NCBI RefSeq assembly: GCF_006438875.1
Contig: NZ_RCZH01000008.1
Location: 62,001-126,000 of the forward strand
Source: Flavobacterium pectinovorum
GTDB taxonomy: Bacteria; Bacteroidota; Bacteroidia; Flavobacteriales; Flavobacteriaceae
Direction: 5' to 3'
Length of the DNA: 64,000 nt
Below, piece by piece: positions 44,280 to 52,674 of the stretch. The translations under genes and the position numbers were made by a program. The notes beneath the pieces are model-generated. The model ran no database searches, was not told where the DNA came from, and saw only the letters and a list, made by a program, of their open reading frames with translations. Numbering within the stretch: the first letter of the stretch is position 1; every line of letters starts with the position of its first letter.

Positions 44280-44612
44280 ATGAAAAACTTCTTCTTTTTA
44301 GGAATTGCCATTATATTCGAAATCATCGCAACTTCGGCATTAAAGAAATCAGAACAGTTTACGCAACTAATTCCAAGTATTGTAACGATTGTGGGTTATT
44401 TTGCCGCATTCTACTTTTTGAGTTTTGCTATTAGAACCATTCCTATTGGGATTGCTTATGCGATTTGGTCTGGAGTCGGAATCGTTTTAATTACTATTAT
44501 TGGAGCTGTTTTCTTCAAACAAATACCTGATTTACCCGCTATTATTGGATTGGCTTTAATTATGATTGGTGTTGTAGTTATTAATGTTTTTTCTAAAACT
44601 ACGGCGCATTAA
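44280..44612 (+). CDS. SMR-family multidrug efflux transporter
   Basis: 110 residues with four membrane helices. The essential Glu is in FFLGIAIIFEIIATSALKKSEQF, at the EmrE position 14 equivalent; PIGIAYAIWSGVGIVLITIIG is the signature of EmrE-type members. It exports cationic compounds as a dimer. It lies upstream of the alkylation-repair genes in the same direction, 131 bp away. Confidence 0.93.
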   Translation: MKNFFFLGIAIIFEIIATSALKKSEQFTQLIPSIVTIVGYFAAFYFLSFAIRTIPIGIAYAIWSGVGIVLITIIGAVFFKQIPDLPAIIGLALIMIGVVVINVFSKTTAH

Positions 44613-44743
44613 ATAAATTGTTTCAGGTTTCAGGTTTCAAGTTCTGCAACAACTTGAAACAATAACAACAAAAAACAGCGCAAGTTTCGGATTTTATACC
44701 CGCAAAAACCAATCGATATTTGCATTATAAAATTGAACAAAAA

Positions 44744-45595
44744 ATGAACACACAGGAAAACATCAATTATAATCGAATTGCAGAAGCGATTGATTATATC
44801 AAAGCCAATTTTAGAGCGCAGCCCAATCTTGATGAAGTTGCCGAAAAAGTGCATTTAAGCCCATTTCACTTTCAGCGTTTGTTTACCGAATGGGCAGGAA
44901 CAAGTCCGAAGAAATTTTTGCAATATATTAGTGTAGAACATGCCAAAAAAATTCTGAAAGAAGACAATCAGGCGACATTATTTGACGCCGCTTTTGACAC
45001 TGGACTTTCGGGAACAAGCCGTCTTCATGATTTGTTTGTAAACATCGAAGGAATGACTCCTGCCGAATATAAAAATGGCGGAAAAAATTTAGATATTAAT
45101 TTCAGCTTTGCCGAAAGTCCGTTTGGGAATATTATTGTTGCTTCTACCCAAAAAGGCATTTGCTTTATGGCTTTCGCCGAAAACGAAGAAATTGGATTTG
45201 AAGATTTAAAACATAAATTTCCAAATGCAAAATTTTCCAGAAAACTAGATTTAGTACAGCAAAATGCTTTATTTATTTTCCAAAATGACTGGAGTAAATT
45301 ATCGGAAATAAAACTGCATTTAAAAGGAACTGATTTCCAATTAAAAGTTTGGGAAACGTTACTCAAAATTCCAATGGGGCAATTGTCTACTTATGGTTCT
45401 ATTGCGCATCAAATCCATAAACCAAATGCATCTCGAGCTGTCGGAACGGCGATTGGCAGCAATCCTGTAGCCTTTTTAATTCCTTGTCACCGCGTAATTC
45501 AATCTACTGGAACCTTTGGTGGTTATATGTGGGGAAATACCCGAAAAACGGCTATAATTGGCTGGGAAGGCGCGCAGGTAAACCCAATAATCTAA
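44744..45595 (+). CDS. AraC-type HTH fused to O6-methylguanine-DNA methyltransferase (Ada-like, without N-Ada domain)
   Basis: About 283 residues from the ATG at 44744. Residues 1-95 form an AraC HTH (AIDYIKANFRAQPNLDEVAEKVHLSPFHFQRLF ... PKKFLQYI). The rest is a suicide alkyltransferase: FSFAESPFGNIIVA, FQLKVWETLLKIPMGQLSTYGSIA and the acceptor site NPVAFLIPCHRVI with GTFGGYMWG. The N-terminal zinc/phosphotriester domain of E. coli Ada is absent; a stand-alone protein of that type is encoded at 46656. It may repair O6-alkylguanine and control the cluster. Confidence 0.93.
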   Translation: MNTQENINYNRIAEAIDYIKANFRAQPNLDEVAEKVHLSPFHFQRLFTEWAGTSPKKFLQYISVEHAKKILKEDNQATLFDAAFDTGLSGTSRLHDLFVNIEGMTPAEYKNGGKNLDINFSFAESPFGNIIVASTQKGICFMAFAENEEIGFEDLKHKFPNAKFSRKLDLVQQNALFIFQNDWSKLSEIKLHLKGTDFQLKVWETLLKIPMGQLSTYGSIAHQIHKPNASRAVGTAIGSNPVAFLIPCHRVIQSTGTFGGYMWGNTRKTAIIGWEGAQVNPII

Positions 45596-45630
45596 AATTT
45601 CCATTTACAATTTATGACGACAATCTTTGC

Positions 45631-45656
45631 GTAGACGCACTGCTGTGCGTCTCTAC
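45631..45656. repeat. REP-like palindrome, copy 5
   Basis: GTAGACGCACTGCTGTGCGT followed by CTCTAC, the copy closest to the consensus, between the AraC-OGT and 2OG oxygenase genes. Confidence 0.8.
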
Positions 45657-45699
45657 AATAAAAAATACGCAGATATTATAATCCATCAAATTTAAACTT

Positions 45700-46413
45700 A
45701 TGCAAAATATACAATCAAAAATTGCTTCTCTTAATTGGGAAAGCATTACTGAATCTATGCACGAAAATGGATTTGCAATCATTCCAAATGTGCTTAATAA
45801 CGAACAATGTGAAGATCTAAAATTCGATTATGATAATCCCAGTTTATACCGAAAAACAGTCGTTATGGAACGTTATCGTTTTGGTCTGGGCGAATACAAA
45901 TATTTCAATTATCCATTGCCTGATTTAATTCAAAACATCCGTTCTGCTATTTATCCAAAATTGGCGCCAATTGCAAACTCCTGGATGAAAGTTTTAAATA
46001 TCAATACTGTTTTTCCTGAAACTCACGAGAAACTGTTAGAAGAATGTCACGCCAATAATCAATTGAAAGCAACTGTTTTAATTTTAAAATATGGTAAAAG
46101 TGGTTTTAATACTTTGCATCAGGATTTATATGGAGATATTTATTTTCCTATTCAAATAGTAATTTTTCTCAACGAACCTGATGAAGATTTTACCGGAGGA
46201 GAATTTGTTCTTACACAACAAACGCCAAGAGCGCAATCGAAAGCAATTGTCCTAAAACCTAAAAAAGGTGATATATTGATTTTTACCACCAATTTCAGAC
46301 CCGTGAAAGGCACAAAAGGATATTACCGCGTGAATATGAAACATGGCGTGAGTGAAATTCATTCGGGCGAACGACATACATTAGGAATTATTTTTCATGA
46401 TGCGTTAAATTAA
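45700..46413 (+). CDS. 2-oxoglutarate/Fe(II)-dependent oxygenase
   Basis: 237 residues. Double-stranded beta-helix with the iron triad His140-x-Asp142 (LHQDLYG) and His215 (MKHGVS), and Arg225 (GERHTLG) for 2-oxoglutarate. ADENGFAIIPNVL-type N-terminus as in prolyl-hydroxylase-like oxygenases. Different from the AlkB downstream. Its place in the alkylation cluster suggests a DNA- or protein-repair task, unproven. Confidence 0.88.
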   Translation: MQNIQSKIASLNWESITESMHENGFAIIPNVLNNEQCEDLKFDYDNPSLYRKTVVMERYRFGLGEYKYFNYPLPDLIQNIRSAIYPKLAPIANSWMKVLNINTVFPETHEKLLEECHANNQLKATVLILKYGKSGFNTLHQDLYGDIYFPIQIVIFLNEPDEDFTGGEFVLTQQTPRAQSKAIVLKPKKGDILIFTTNFRPVKGTKGYYRVNMKHGVSEIHSGERHTLGIIFHDALN

Positions 46414-46483
46414 GGTTCAGAGGTACAAAGTTGCAAAGGTACAGAGACGTCGTCGTAAGAATATTTCAACGGGTCGTGTATCT

Positions 46484-46510
46484 GTAGAGACGTACAGCAG
46501 TGCGTCTCCC
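46484..46510. repeat. REP-like palindrome, copy 6
   Basis: GTAGAGACGTACAGCAGTGC followed by GTCTCCC, in reverse orientation to copy 7 just downstream. Together they fill the 242-bp spacer, along with a GGTTCAGAGGTACAAAG spacer repeat at about 46415-46445. Confidence 0.65.
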
Positions 46511-46530
46511 GCAAAGATTGACAACCAAAC

Positions 46531-46557
46531 GTTAGATGCACTGCTGTGCATCTCTAC
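46531..46557. repeat. REP-like palindrome, copy 7
   Basis: GTTAGATGCACTGCTGTGCA followed by TCTCTAC, 20 bp after copy 6; the pair has the head-to-head look of a REP doublet. Confidence 0.72.
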
Positions 46558-46655
46558 AACAGAAATTCGATAAAAAAGATGATTCAATGTGATCATTTCG
46601 CGCATGTTTAAATCATTTTAATCCTGTAATCTGTGGCAAAAAACATAACAACATT

Positions 46656-46901
46656 ATGATCTATCATACTGAAATTTCCGATTCAAATCTTCGAAATAAA
46701 ATTAAAAATGCGGAAATTTGCTTTGGTGGAAACCAAAAATTAAAAATTTACGGAACACTAAAATGTTCGTCAGGAAAAAGAATGAAACGTGAAAATCGGG
46801 TTTTCTTTTTATCTGAAAATGAAGCCAGACAAAACGGTTTCAGACCTTGTGGACATTGCATGAAAACCGAATATCAAAATTGGAAAAATGGACTTATTTA
46901 A
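46656..46901 (+). CDS. Stand-alone Ada-type zinc-binding domain protein
   Basis: 81 residues. KLKIYGTLKCSSGKRMKRENRVFFLSENEARQNGFRPCGHC matches the metal-binding domain of Ada, with Cys37, Cys65 and Cys68 at the ligand positions and an extra Cys22 upstream. In Ada this domain accepts methyl groups from DNA phosphotriesters on one Cys; here the spacing of the first ligand pair differs, so acceptor activity is uncertain. It overlaps alkB by 14 bp. Complementary to the AraC-OGT protein at 44744, which lacks this domain. Confidence 0.85.
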   Translation: MIYHTEISDSNLRNKIKNAEICFGGNQKLKIYGTLKCSSGKRMKRENRVFFLSENEARQNGFRPCGHCMKTEYQNWKNGLI

Positions 46902-47496
46902 TCCCGAAATAAACGAAACAACCAATTTGCTTCCTAAAGATGGAACCGTAAATTATTATGGCAAATTATTTTCCAGAGAAGAATCCAATCATTATTTGGA
47001 GTTACTTTTAAATACCATTGAATGGAAAAATGATGAAGCAATTATCTTCGGAAAATTAATTCTTACCAAACGAAAAGTGGCTTGGTATGGCGATTCGGGT
47101 TTTGAATATACGTACTCAAATACTACCAAAAAAGCACTTCCGTGGACGAAGGAATTACTCGAATTAAAAGCTGTTATTGAACAAGAAACAGGGGAAACAT
47201 TCAATTCTTGTTTACTCAATTTATATCATTCCGGCGATGAAGGAATGGCTTGGCATAGTGATGCCGAAAAGGATTTAAAGAAAAATGGGGCAATTGGTTC
47301 AGTAAGTTTTGGTGCTGAACGTAAATTTGCTTTTAAACATAAAGAAACCAAAGAAACGGTTTCATTAATCTTAGAACATGGCAGTTTATTGGTAATGAAA
47401 GATACTACTCAAACGCATTGGCTACATCGCTTACCACCAACAAAAACAACATCAAAACCTAGAGTAAATTTGACTTTTAGAACTATTGTTGAGTAA
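46888..47496 (+). CDS. alkB: AlkB-type DNA repair dioxygenase
   Basis: 202 residues, AlkB/ALKBH2-like. It removes methyl groups from 1-methyladenine and 3-methylcytosine by oxidation. Iron ligands His123 and Asp125 (WHSDAE) and a later His in THWLHRLP; Arg192 and Arg198 (PRVNLTFR) for 2-oxoglutarate. FNSCLLNLYHSGDEGMAWHSD is the characteristic stretch. Last gene of the alkylation cluster. Confidence 0.95.
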   Translation: MDLFNPEINETTNLLPKDGTVNYYGKLFSREESNHYLELLLNTIEWKNDEAIIFGKLILTKRKVAWYGDSGFEYTYSNTTKKALPWTKELLELKAVIEQETGETFNSCLLNLYHSGDEGMAWHSDAEKDLKKNGAIGSVSFGAERKFAFKHKETKETVSLILEHGSLLVMKDTTQTHWLHRLPPTKTTSKPRVNLTFRTIVE

Positions 47497-47506
47497 ATAC
47501 ACGGGT

Positions 47507-47539
47507 AAACCTAACAGGTTTTAGAAACCTGTTAGGTTT
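47507..47539. repeat. AAACCTAACAGGTTT hairpin, possible terminator
   Basis: AAACCTAACAGGTTT and AAACCTGTTAGGTTT are perfect mirror arms. It lies between convergent genes (alkB and the membrane protein) and may end both. A relative is at 51252-51295. Confidence 0.7.
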
Positions 47540-47540
47540 G

Positions 47541-47906
47541 TCAATTTAAAAAAACTTTAGAAAAAGGATGTTTCTGTTTCCAATATACCAAAACGATATT
47601 CATCAATAAAAATGGTATCTCGATAAATGCTCCTTTTATATTTAGATTGTGAAGTTGGAAGAAGATTAGAAGCAAAATCGTTGTCGCCATTAAAATATTT
47701 CCCGTCAAAAATGTCTTTGGATAAAAAATCAAAATACTGCTCAACAGAGTGATTATTCCAAATAGCAGAATTTCAGTTTTATTAAAACTAAAATCTTCGA
47801 ACATTTTCATCATTTCCGTTTCGCCATTTATGATAGCGTAACCTTGTTTTATTCCCATACAAACTACAAATAGAAATAATCCTGAATGTATTATTTTTAG
47901 TATCAT
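47541..47906 (-). CDS. Unknown four-helix membrane protein
   Basis: 121 residues with four hydrophobic segments: KIIHSGLFLFVVCMGIKQGYAI, TEILLFGIITLLSSILIFY, FLTGNILMATTILLLIFFQ and AFIEIPFLLMNIVLVYW. The arrangement resembles small DoxX-like or DUF4345-like proteins, but I cannot name a family. 61 bp downstream of an SDR gene in the same direction. Confidence 0.72.
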   Translation of the reverse strand: MILKIIHSGLFLFVVCMGIKQGYAIINGETEMMKMFEDFSFNKTEILLFGIITLLSSILIFYPKTFLTGNILMATTILLLIFFQLHNLNIKGAFIEIPFLLMNIVLVYWKQKHPFSKVFLN

Positions 47907-47967
47907 TTTTAAAATTTAGAAAAGCAGCAAAACATCTCGACATTTTACTGCTTTTGGATTTATATTT

Positions 47968-48720
47968 TTAGTTTGTTGCTCCTCCATTTACCAGTAAATG
48001 CTGACCGTTAACGAAAGAAGATAAATCGCTGGCAAAAAATTCGGCCACATTTGCCACATCTTCAACTTCTGCCAAACGCTGCATTGGACAACTATCTAAT
48101 AATTGTTTTCTTAATTCAGGATAACTATTTGCTTCTGCAAAAATTCCGGAATGATCTACGGCAAACGGAATAATAGAATTTACGGTGATTCCTTTATGAC
48201 CTATTTCTTTAGACAAAATGTCTACCAAATATCGTGGAGTTGTTTTGCTTCCGCCATAAATCGCCATTCCCGGAACTGGAAAAGAAGTTGTACTTGAAGC
48301 GATATAAATAATTCTACCGTTATTTTCAACATGTTTTGCGGCTTGTTGCAAAGTGAAATAGGTTCCTTTAGTATTGATCGAAAATACTTTGTCGAATTGT
48401 TCTTCGGTGAATTCCGTTACGGGAACTTCAACCATTTCGATTCCGGCATTTGCCACGACAATATCTATTTTTCCGAATGCTTTTTTAGCTTCGTCAAATA
48501 AATATTCTAAATCGGCTACTTTGCTGATATCGGCTTTTACGGCGATTGCTTTTACTCCCATCGCCAGAATATTGCTCAAAACTTCATCGGCGGAAGCCTT
48601 ATCTCTTGAATAATTAATAACAATATCTGCACCTAAGGCTGCATAACGTTCTGCGATTGCTTTTCCCAATCCTCTTGCTGATCCTGTAATAAGAGCTACT
48701 TTATTTTTTAAATTTTTCAT
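47968..48720 (-). CDS. SDR-family oxidoreductase (first of two)
   Basis: 250 residues, classical short-chain dehydrogenase: cofactor loop ITGSARGLGKAIA, VANAGIE, catalytic Ser in IASSTTS and YGGSK. NYSRDKASADEV suggests NADP preference. FabG-like in length and motifs; substrate unknown. It shares ancestry with the SDR at 48905, 184 bp upstream. Confidence 0.9.
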   Translation of the reverse strand: MKNLKNKVALITGSARGLGKAIAERYAALGADIVINYSRDKASADEVLSNILAMGVKAIAVKADISKVADLEYLFDEAKKAFGKIDIVVANAGIEMVEVPVTEFTEEQFDKVFSINTKGTYFTLQQAAKHVENNGRIIYIASSTTSFPVPGMAIYGGSKTTPRYLVDILSKEIGHKGITVNSIIPFAVDHSGIFAEANSYPELRKQLLDSCPMQRLAEVEDVANVAEFFASDLSSFVNGQHLLVNGGATN

Positions 48721-48730
48721 AATGTTTTTA

Positions 48731-48800
48731 ATTTTAGATTTTAGATTTTAGATTTTAGATTTTAGATTTTAGATTTTAGATTTTAGATTTTAGATTTTTA
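48731..48800. repeat. Tandem AGATTTT heptamer array
   Basis: About nine direct copies of the 7-bp unit AGATTTT between the two SDR genes. Single degenerate runs of the same type are found at 6022-6060, 23695-23725 and 40790-40820. Confidence 0.85.
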
Positions 48801-48904
48801 GTTGAAATTCAATTCTGATATTTTATTGTAATAGAAATTGACTTTTTATCATTGATTTTCCCATTGAAATTGTCATTGATTTTTGAAATTGACATTGACA
48901 TTTA

Positions 48905-49645
48905 TTAAGCCATTCCACCGTTTACGCCAATATTTTGTGCTGTAATCCATTTTGCTGAATCGCTTGCCAAAAACACAACAACTTTTGCAATATCATCCGG
49001 TTCTCCCAAACGATTAAAGGCAGAAAGTGAAGCCAAACGATCGATTACTTCTTGTGGTTTTCCGGTTGTGAATAATTCGGTGTTTGTTGGTCCCGGAGAA
49101 ACAGAGTTTACGTTAATTCCTTTGCTTCCTATTTCTTTAGAAAACACTCTTGTCAATTGCTCTACAGCGGCTTTAGTAGCTACATATGTTGCGTAAGAAG
49201 GCAACATGATTCTGTTTACAGAAGTGGAGAAATTAATGATACTTCCGTTGTTTTCTAAACGAGTTGCGGCTTCACGCATCGTGTTGAAAGTTCCTTTTAC
49301 ATTGATATCAAATTGTCTTGTAAAATCTTCGTCGGTGGTGTCTTTGATTAATTTGGTAATCATGATTCCGGCATTGTTTACCAGTACATCGATTTTACCA
49401 AAGTGCGCAATTGCAACATCAAATAAGTTTTTAACCTCAGCAGTTTTACTAACATCTGCCTGAATTGCGATTGCTTCTCCACCTTTTGCAATAATTTGGG
49501 CAACTACTTTGTCAGCAGCCTCTTTACTACCTGAATAATTGATAATAACTTTGGCTCCAGCCTCTGAAATTTGATTGGCGATTGTGGCTCCAATTCCTCT
49601 TGAAGCTCCTGTAACTAATACTACTTTTCCGTTTAAAGTTTCCAT
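48905..49645 (-). CDS. SDR-family oxidoreductase (second of two)
   Basis: 246 residues, classical SDR: VTGASRGIGATIA, NYSGSKEAADKVV, VNNAGIM, FSTSVNR and YVATKAAVEQ, with PGPTNTELF and the C-terminal NIGVNGGMA. FabG-like. An AraC regulator is encoded 93 bp upstream in the same direction, a usual setting for inducible SDR genes. Confidence 0.91.
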   Translation of the reverse strand: METLNGKVVLVTGASRGIGATIANQISEAGAKVIINYSGSKEAADKVVAQIIAKGGEAIAIQADVSKTAEVKNLFDVAIAHFGKIDVLVNNAGIMITKLIKDTTDEDFTRQFDINVKGTFNTMREAATRLENNGSIINFSTSVNRIMLPSYATYVATKAAVEQLTRVFSKEIGSKGINVNSVSPGPTNTELFTTGKPQEVIDRLASLSAFNRLGEPDDIAKVVVFLASDSAKWITAQNIGVNGGMA

Positions 49646-49738
49646 TTTTTCTTTGTTTAAAAATTATAGTACAAAGGTGCGATGGCGATGCTTCTGAAAA
49701 AGTACGCGTTTTAAAGCAAAAGATGCAAATTTCTAAGA

Positions 49739-50665
49739 TTAGCCTTTTTTATGCTCTTTTTTATAATTTGCAGGTGTAGTTTGGGTATTTTTTTTGAAAT
49801 AATTACTAAAATGAGCCGATTCGGTAAAGCCTAAGAGAAAGGCAATTTCCTTAATACTCATTTCCGAATTCTGAAGAAGTGATTTTGCTTCTGCAATTGT
49901 TTTTTCGGATAACCATGTCATTATGGTTTTTCCGGTTTTGGTTTTTATGACATTACTCAAATAATTAGGATGCAGACTTTGAAGTTCTGCATAATCATTT
50001 ACACGAAAGATTTTTTCAGTTTTATGATTTACTAAATCGCGATAATGGTTTTCTATATTTTGTTTGAAGGTCTTTACGATTTGAGAGCTTCGGTTTCCCT
50101 CATATATAGGATCATAATCGGTCCAGAAATGTTCTTTTATTTTTAGCAGAATTACAATAAACAAGTTTCCAATGATTCTATATTTGTAAATCGAGTTTTC
50201 ATGATATTCTTTATGAATCTGGAGATACAGCCGCTCCATTTCGGAGAAAGCCTCCATTTCCATTTTTTTGGGCTGAATGGTTTCTGTCAATAAAAAAGAA
50301 AACTCGTTGAAGATATCGTGATGCAAATTCTCTTTCAGGAAAGTTTCATCAAATGTGATTAAATAGATTTCTTCGATTGTATTCCATCTAAAAGTTCGAT
50401 AATTACTTGGGTTTGTAAAATATATTGAACCCGGAAGAATTTCAAATGTATTTCCATCGATTGTATATTCTCCTGAACCATTTTTCACAAAAACAAAAGA
50501 AAAATAATTTGGTCGAAAAACCGGCGATTGATATGGTAATTCAAACGGAATATCTTTCAGATTATGAATCGTAAATCCCGAATCCTGATGAATTAAATCT
50601 ACCGGAAGTCCTAAATCATTATATAAATCATACAATGTTTTTGATACGATTTCTTTTTCTTTCAT
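49739..50665 (-). CDS. AraC-family transcriptional regulator
   Basis: 308 residues. N-terminal cupin-like sensing part (YQSPVFRPNYFSFVFVKNGSGEYTIDGNTFEILPGSIYFTNP) and a C-terminal AraC HTH pair (LHPNYLSNVIKTKTGKTIMTWLSEKTIAEAKSLL ... SIKEIAFLLGFTESAHFSNYFKKNTQTTPANYK). Probable activator of the SDR genes that follow it. Confidence 0.93.
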   Translation of the reverse strand: MKEKEIVSKTLYDLYNDLGLPVDLIHQDSGFTIHNLKDIPFELPYQSPVFRPNYFSFVFVKNGSGEYTIDGNTFEILPGSIYFTNPSNYRTFRWNTIEEIYLITFDETFLKENLHHDIFNEFSFLLTETIQPKKMEMEAFSEMERLYLQIHKEYHENSIYKYRIIGNLFIVILLKIKEHFWTDYDPIYEGNRSSQIVKTFKQNIENHYRDLVNHKTEKIFRVNDYAELQSLHPNYLSNVIKTKTGKTIMTWLSEKTIAEAKSLLQNSEMSIKEIAFLLGFTESAHFSNYFKKNTQTTPANYKKEHKKG

Positions 50666-50726
50666 GATTTTGTGTGGTATTTAAAGTATTATTCTAATAA
50701 TTTAAATAATTCTTTAAGTGTAATAT

Positions 50727-50894
50727 TTTAACACATAGAAACATAGCTTTGTTTACTTAAAAGAGGCGTTTCACTTATTTAAAATACACATAGCTATGTG
50801 AAAGAAATGTGTTTCTTTTTAGTCATCTTTTTTCTGATCTAAAATCTATGCTTCTATGTATTTAATAGTTTTTTATAATTACACCCAGCGAGTT
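50727..50894. repeat. AACACATAGAAACATAG element (copy 1)
   Basis: Shares with 55018-55193, in the same order and orientation, AACACATAGAAACATAG, GTTTCACTT, AGCTATGTG, GTTTCTTTTTA, TTCTATGTATTT and ACACCCA(GC/AT)GAGTT. TAACACATAGAAACATAG is mirrored by CTATGCTTCTATGT near the end, so it is palindromic overall. No ORF. Confidence 0.75.
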
Positions 50895-50898
50895 TGAA

Positions 50899-51219
50899 TC
50901 ACTTCTTTTTACGTGCAACATTTTCATACGAACGTATCAATGCATCTTCAAACATTTCGGGTCTTACTTTTGAAAGTTCAACAATGGTCCAGCCTTGTTT
51001 TCCCCATTTATTAGGTATTGGATAAAAAATCATTTCGCTTGAAGCGGAAAAAACAGATTGGTCAATTTCATTTAATTTCAAAACTGCCCGATTATTCTTT
51101 GCATCAAAACTCGCGAATATTTTTTTGTTGATTCGGAATGACGTTTTCTCAAAATGCGGTTCTTCTGTTGCATTTGGAAATGACAATGCTAAAGTTCTGA
51201 ATGTTTCAATAGTTATCAT
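50899..51219 (-). CDS. MmcQ/YjbR family DNA-binding protein
   Basis: 106 residues, whole-length YjbR: LSFPNATEEPHFEKTSFRINKKIFASFDAK, then NKWGKQGWTIVELSKVRPEMFEDALIRSYENVA. The fold is a double-wing DNA-binding type, but most members have no known role. Stand-alone gene between repeat elements. Confidence 0.9.
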   Translation of the reverse strand: MITIETFRTLALSFPNATEEPHFEKTSFRINKKIFASFDAKNNRAVLKLNEIDQSVFSASSEMIFYPIPNKWGKQGWTIVELSKVRPEMFEDALIRSYENVARKKK

Positions 51220-51251
51220 AACGTTTATTTTTCAGACTTAATAAGTTTGTC

Positions 51252-51295
51252 AGACCTAACAGGTTTTATCCCGAGGTTTCGGGACTGTTAGGTCT
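51252..51295. repeat. Nested hairpin AGACCTAACAG / CTGTTAGGTCT
   Basis: The outer arms match the repeat at 47507; inside is a second hairpin TCCCGAGGTTTCGGGA, a unit also seen at 39208-39223, 57531-57549 and, in part, 17259-17274. Confidence 0.7.
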
Positions 51296-51305
51296 CGTTT
51301 CTAAA

Positions 51306-52061
51306 TTACCACCCCTGAGTTAATCCATTTTTAAGGACTTCTTCATATTTATCTTTATCAAACGAATATAAATTTGGTGCTTTGTGTGCGACATTACTTT
51401 TCTTTTCGTCGAGTTTCGTCAGGATTCCGATATTGGTTATTTTTCTAAGAAAATTTCTTCGGTCTAACTTTCTGTCTAGTATGGTTTCATATAATTTTTG
51501 AAGCTCCGGAATTGTGAATTTTTCGGGTAATAAATTGTATCCAACAGGCATTAAATTCAATTCGGTTCGCAAGGTGTCTAATGCTTTATCCAGAATTTCT
51601 TTGTGATCTAAAATAAGTTCAGGCACTTCTTTGTGATCAATCCATTCTATAACTTGATCTTTATCAGCAGATTTTGGGATTGTTTTTAAAAAGTCGACTA
51701 AGGCATAATATCCAATGGTAACAAAACGCTGCATTAACCATTTTCCTTTTTCTTCTTCGATTTTCAAATATTCCAGAACTTCTTTTCCAAAGTGCTGATC
51801 GTTGCGTTTTACTTTTCCAAAAGTGGCAAATTGTCTCAAAAATACGCCTTCAACTCCTGTTCTTTCATTCAAAACTGTAACTGCTGCAGTATCAATGTCC
51901 TGATCTATTGGAATAAATCCGCCAGGTAATGACCAAGTATTCTGATGCGGAATCTTAATCAATAAAACCTTAAGTTGATTGTCATGAAAACCAAAAATTA
52001 CACAATCTATCGAAAGTCCAGGTTGGTAATTTTGATTATTTTCTATAATGTCTTTTAACAT
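51306..52061 (-). CDS. NrtR-type transcriptional regulator with a degenerate Nudix domain
   Basis: 251 residues. The N-terminal Nudix fold (SIDCVIFGFHDNQLKVLLIKI ... WSLPGGFIPIDQDIDTAAVTVLNERTGV) has lost the catalytic pattern: the REUXEE block reads TVLNER. The C-terminal 90 residues form a winged helix (KFTIPELQKLYETILDRKLDRRNFLRKITNIGIL). This is the layout of NrtR and related sugar-responsive regulators of Bacteroidota. It should bind DNA in response to a nucleotide- or sugar-type ligand rather than hydrolyse it. Confidence 0.88.
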   Translation of the reverse strand: MLKDIIENNQNYQPGLSIDCVIFGFHDNQLKVLLIKIPHQNTWSLPGGFIPIDQDIDTAAVTVLNERTGVEGVFLRQFATFGKVKRNDQHFGKEVLEYLKIEEEKGKWLMQRFVTIGYYALVDFLKTIPKSADKDQVIEWIDHKEVPELILDHKEILDKALDTLRTELNLMPVGYNLLPEKFTIPELQKLYETILDRKLDRRNFLRKITNIGILTKLDEKKSNVAHKAPNLYSFDKDKYEEVLKNGLTQGW

Positions 52062-52074
52062 CTGTTTTTTATTA

Positions 52075-52416
52075 AATACAACTTTCCAGTTTTTGATTGG
52101 TACTGCAATTTAATTCATTTTTATAAAACCGGGACATTTTTTCGAAATTCAAACCAAATTATTCTTTTGAATCAGCCCAAATTACAAGTGTTTAAATCAC
52201 AATTTTTACTTAAAAACAAACAACAAATTGAAAAAATAAGTACATTGCGTCATAATAACACATTAAGCGCTTAACTTGTTGATTTTACAACAAAAAGACA
52301 TTAAAAAAAGTAATTACAAGTAGAAATATATAATTGATTGTTATTAACACTACAATTCTGTAACATAAGTTAAAATACAACGTCTCTTATATAGCGTAAT
52401 ATAAATTGGTTTAAAT
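52075..52416. other. AT-rich spacer with a single palindrome
   Basis: 342 bp without coding or repeat structure that I can see, apart from the perfect 12-bp palindrome TTAAGCGCTTAA at 52263-52274, a candidate operator for the divergent genes on both sides. Confidence 0.5.
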
Positions 52417-52674
52417 ATGAGCATTCCAAACCTAGAAAAACTGAACAAGAAGTTTATGAAAAAAATATATTCTTCTTTTGGATTAGTATCCAAAAATGAT
52501 CTTTTGGAGGCTTCCATAAAATATAGTGAAGAACAGGAGAGAATTTTCAATCAGATGATTGTTGAAACTGAAGCGAAGGACAAAAAAGCAAAACGAGAAG
52601 CTTTTGACAAAGCCTTGTATGCATCTTATAAAGGTATTGGCGCTATGGATTTTATAAATACTGTTTTGAAATAA
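52417..52674 (+). CDS. Unknown small helical protein
   Basis: 85 residues, cytoplasmic, mostly helical and charged (SIPNLEKLNKKFMKKIYSSFGLVSKNDLLEASIKYSEEQERIFNQMI ... GAMDFINTVLK). No family recognised. The upstream spacer is long and the ORF ends 297 bp before the next gene, so it is a single unit. Codon usage is like its neighbours, which supports a real gene. Confidence 0.6.
   Translation: MSIPNLEKLNKKFMKKIYSSFGLVSKNDLLEASIKYSEEQERIFNQMIVETEAKDKKAKREAFDKALYASYKGIGAMDFINTVLK

Noticed and set aside
46417..46605. 62-residue minus-strand ORF between the 2OG oxygenase and Ada-zinc genes
   Set aside because: Made almost entirely of two REP-like palindromes and a spacer repeat.
48731..48800. 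CRISPR array
   Set aside because: The repeats are 7 bp and directly adjacent, with no spacers and no cas genes in the window.
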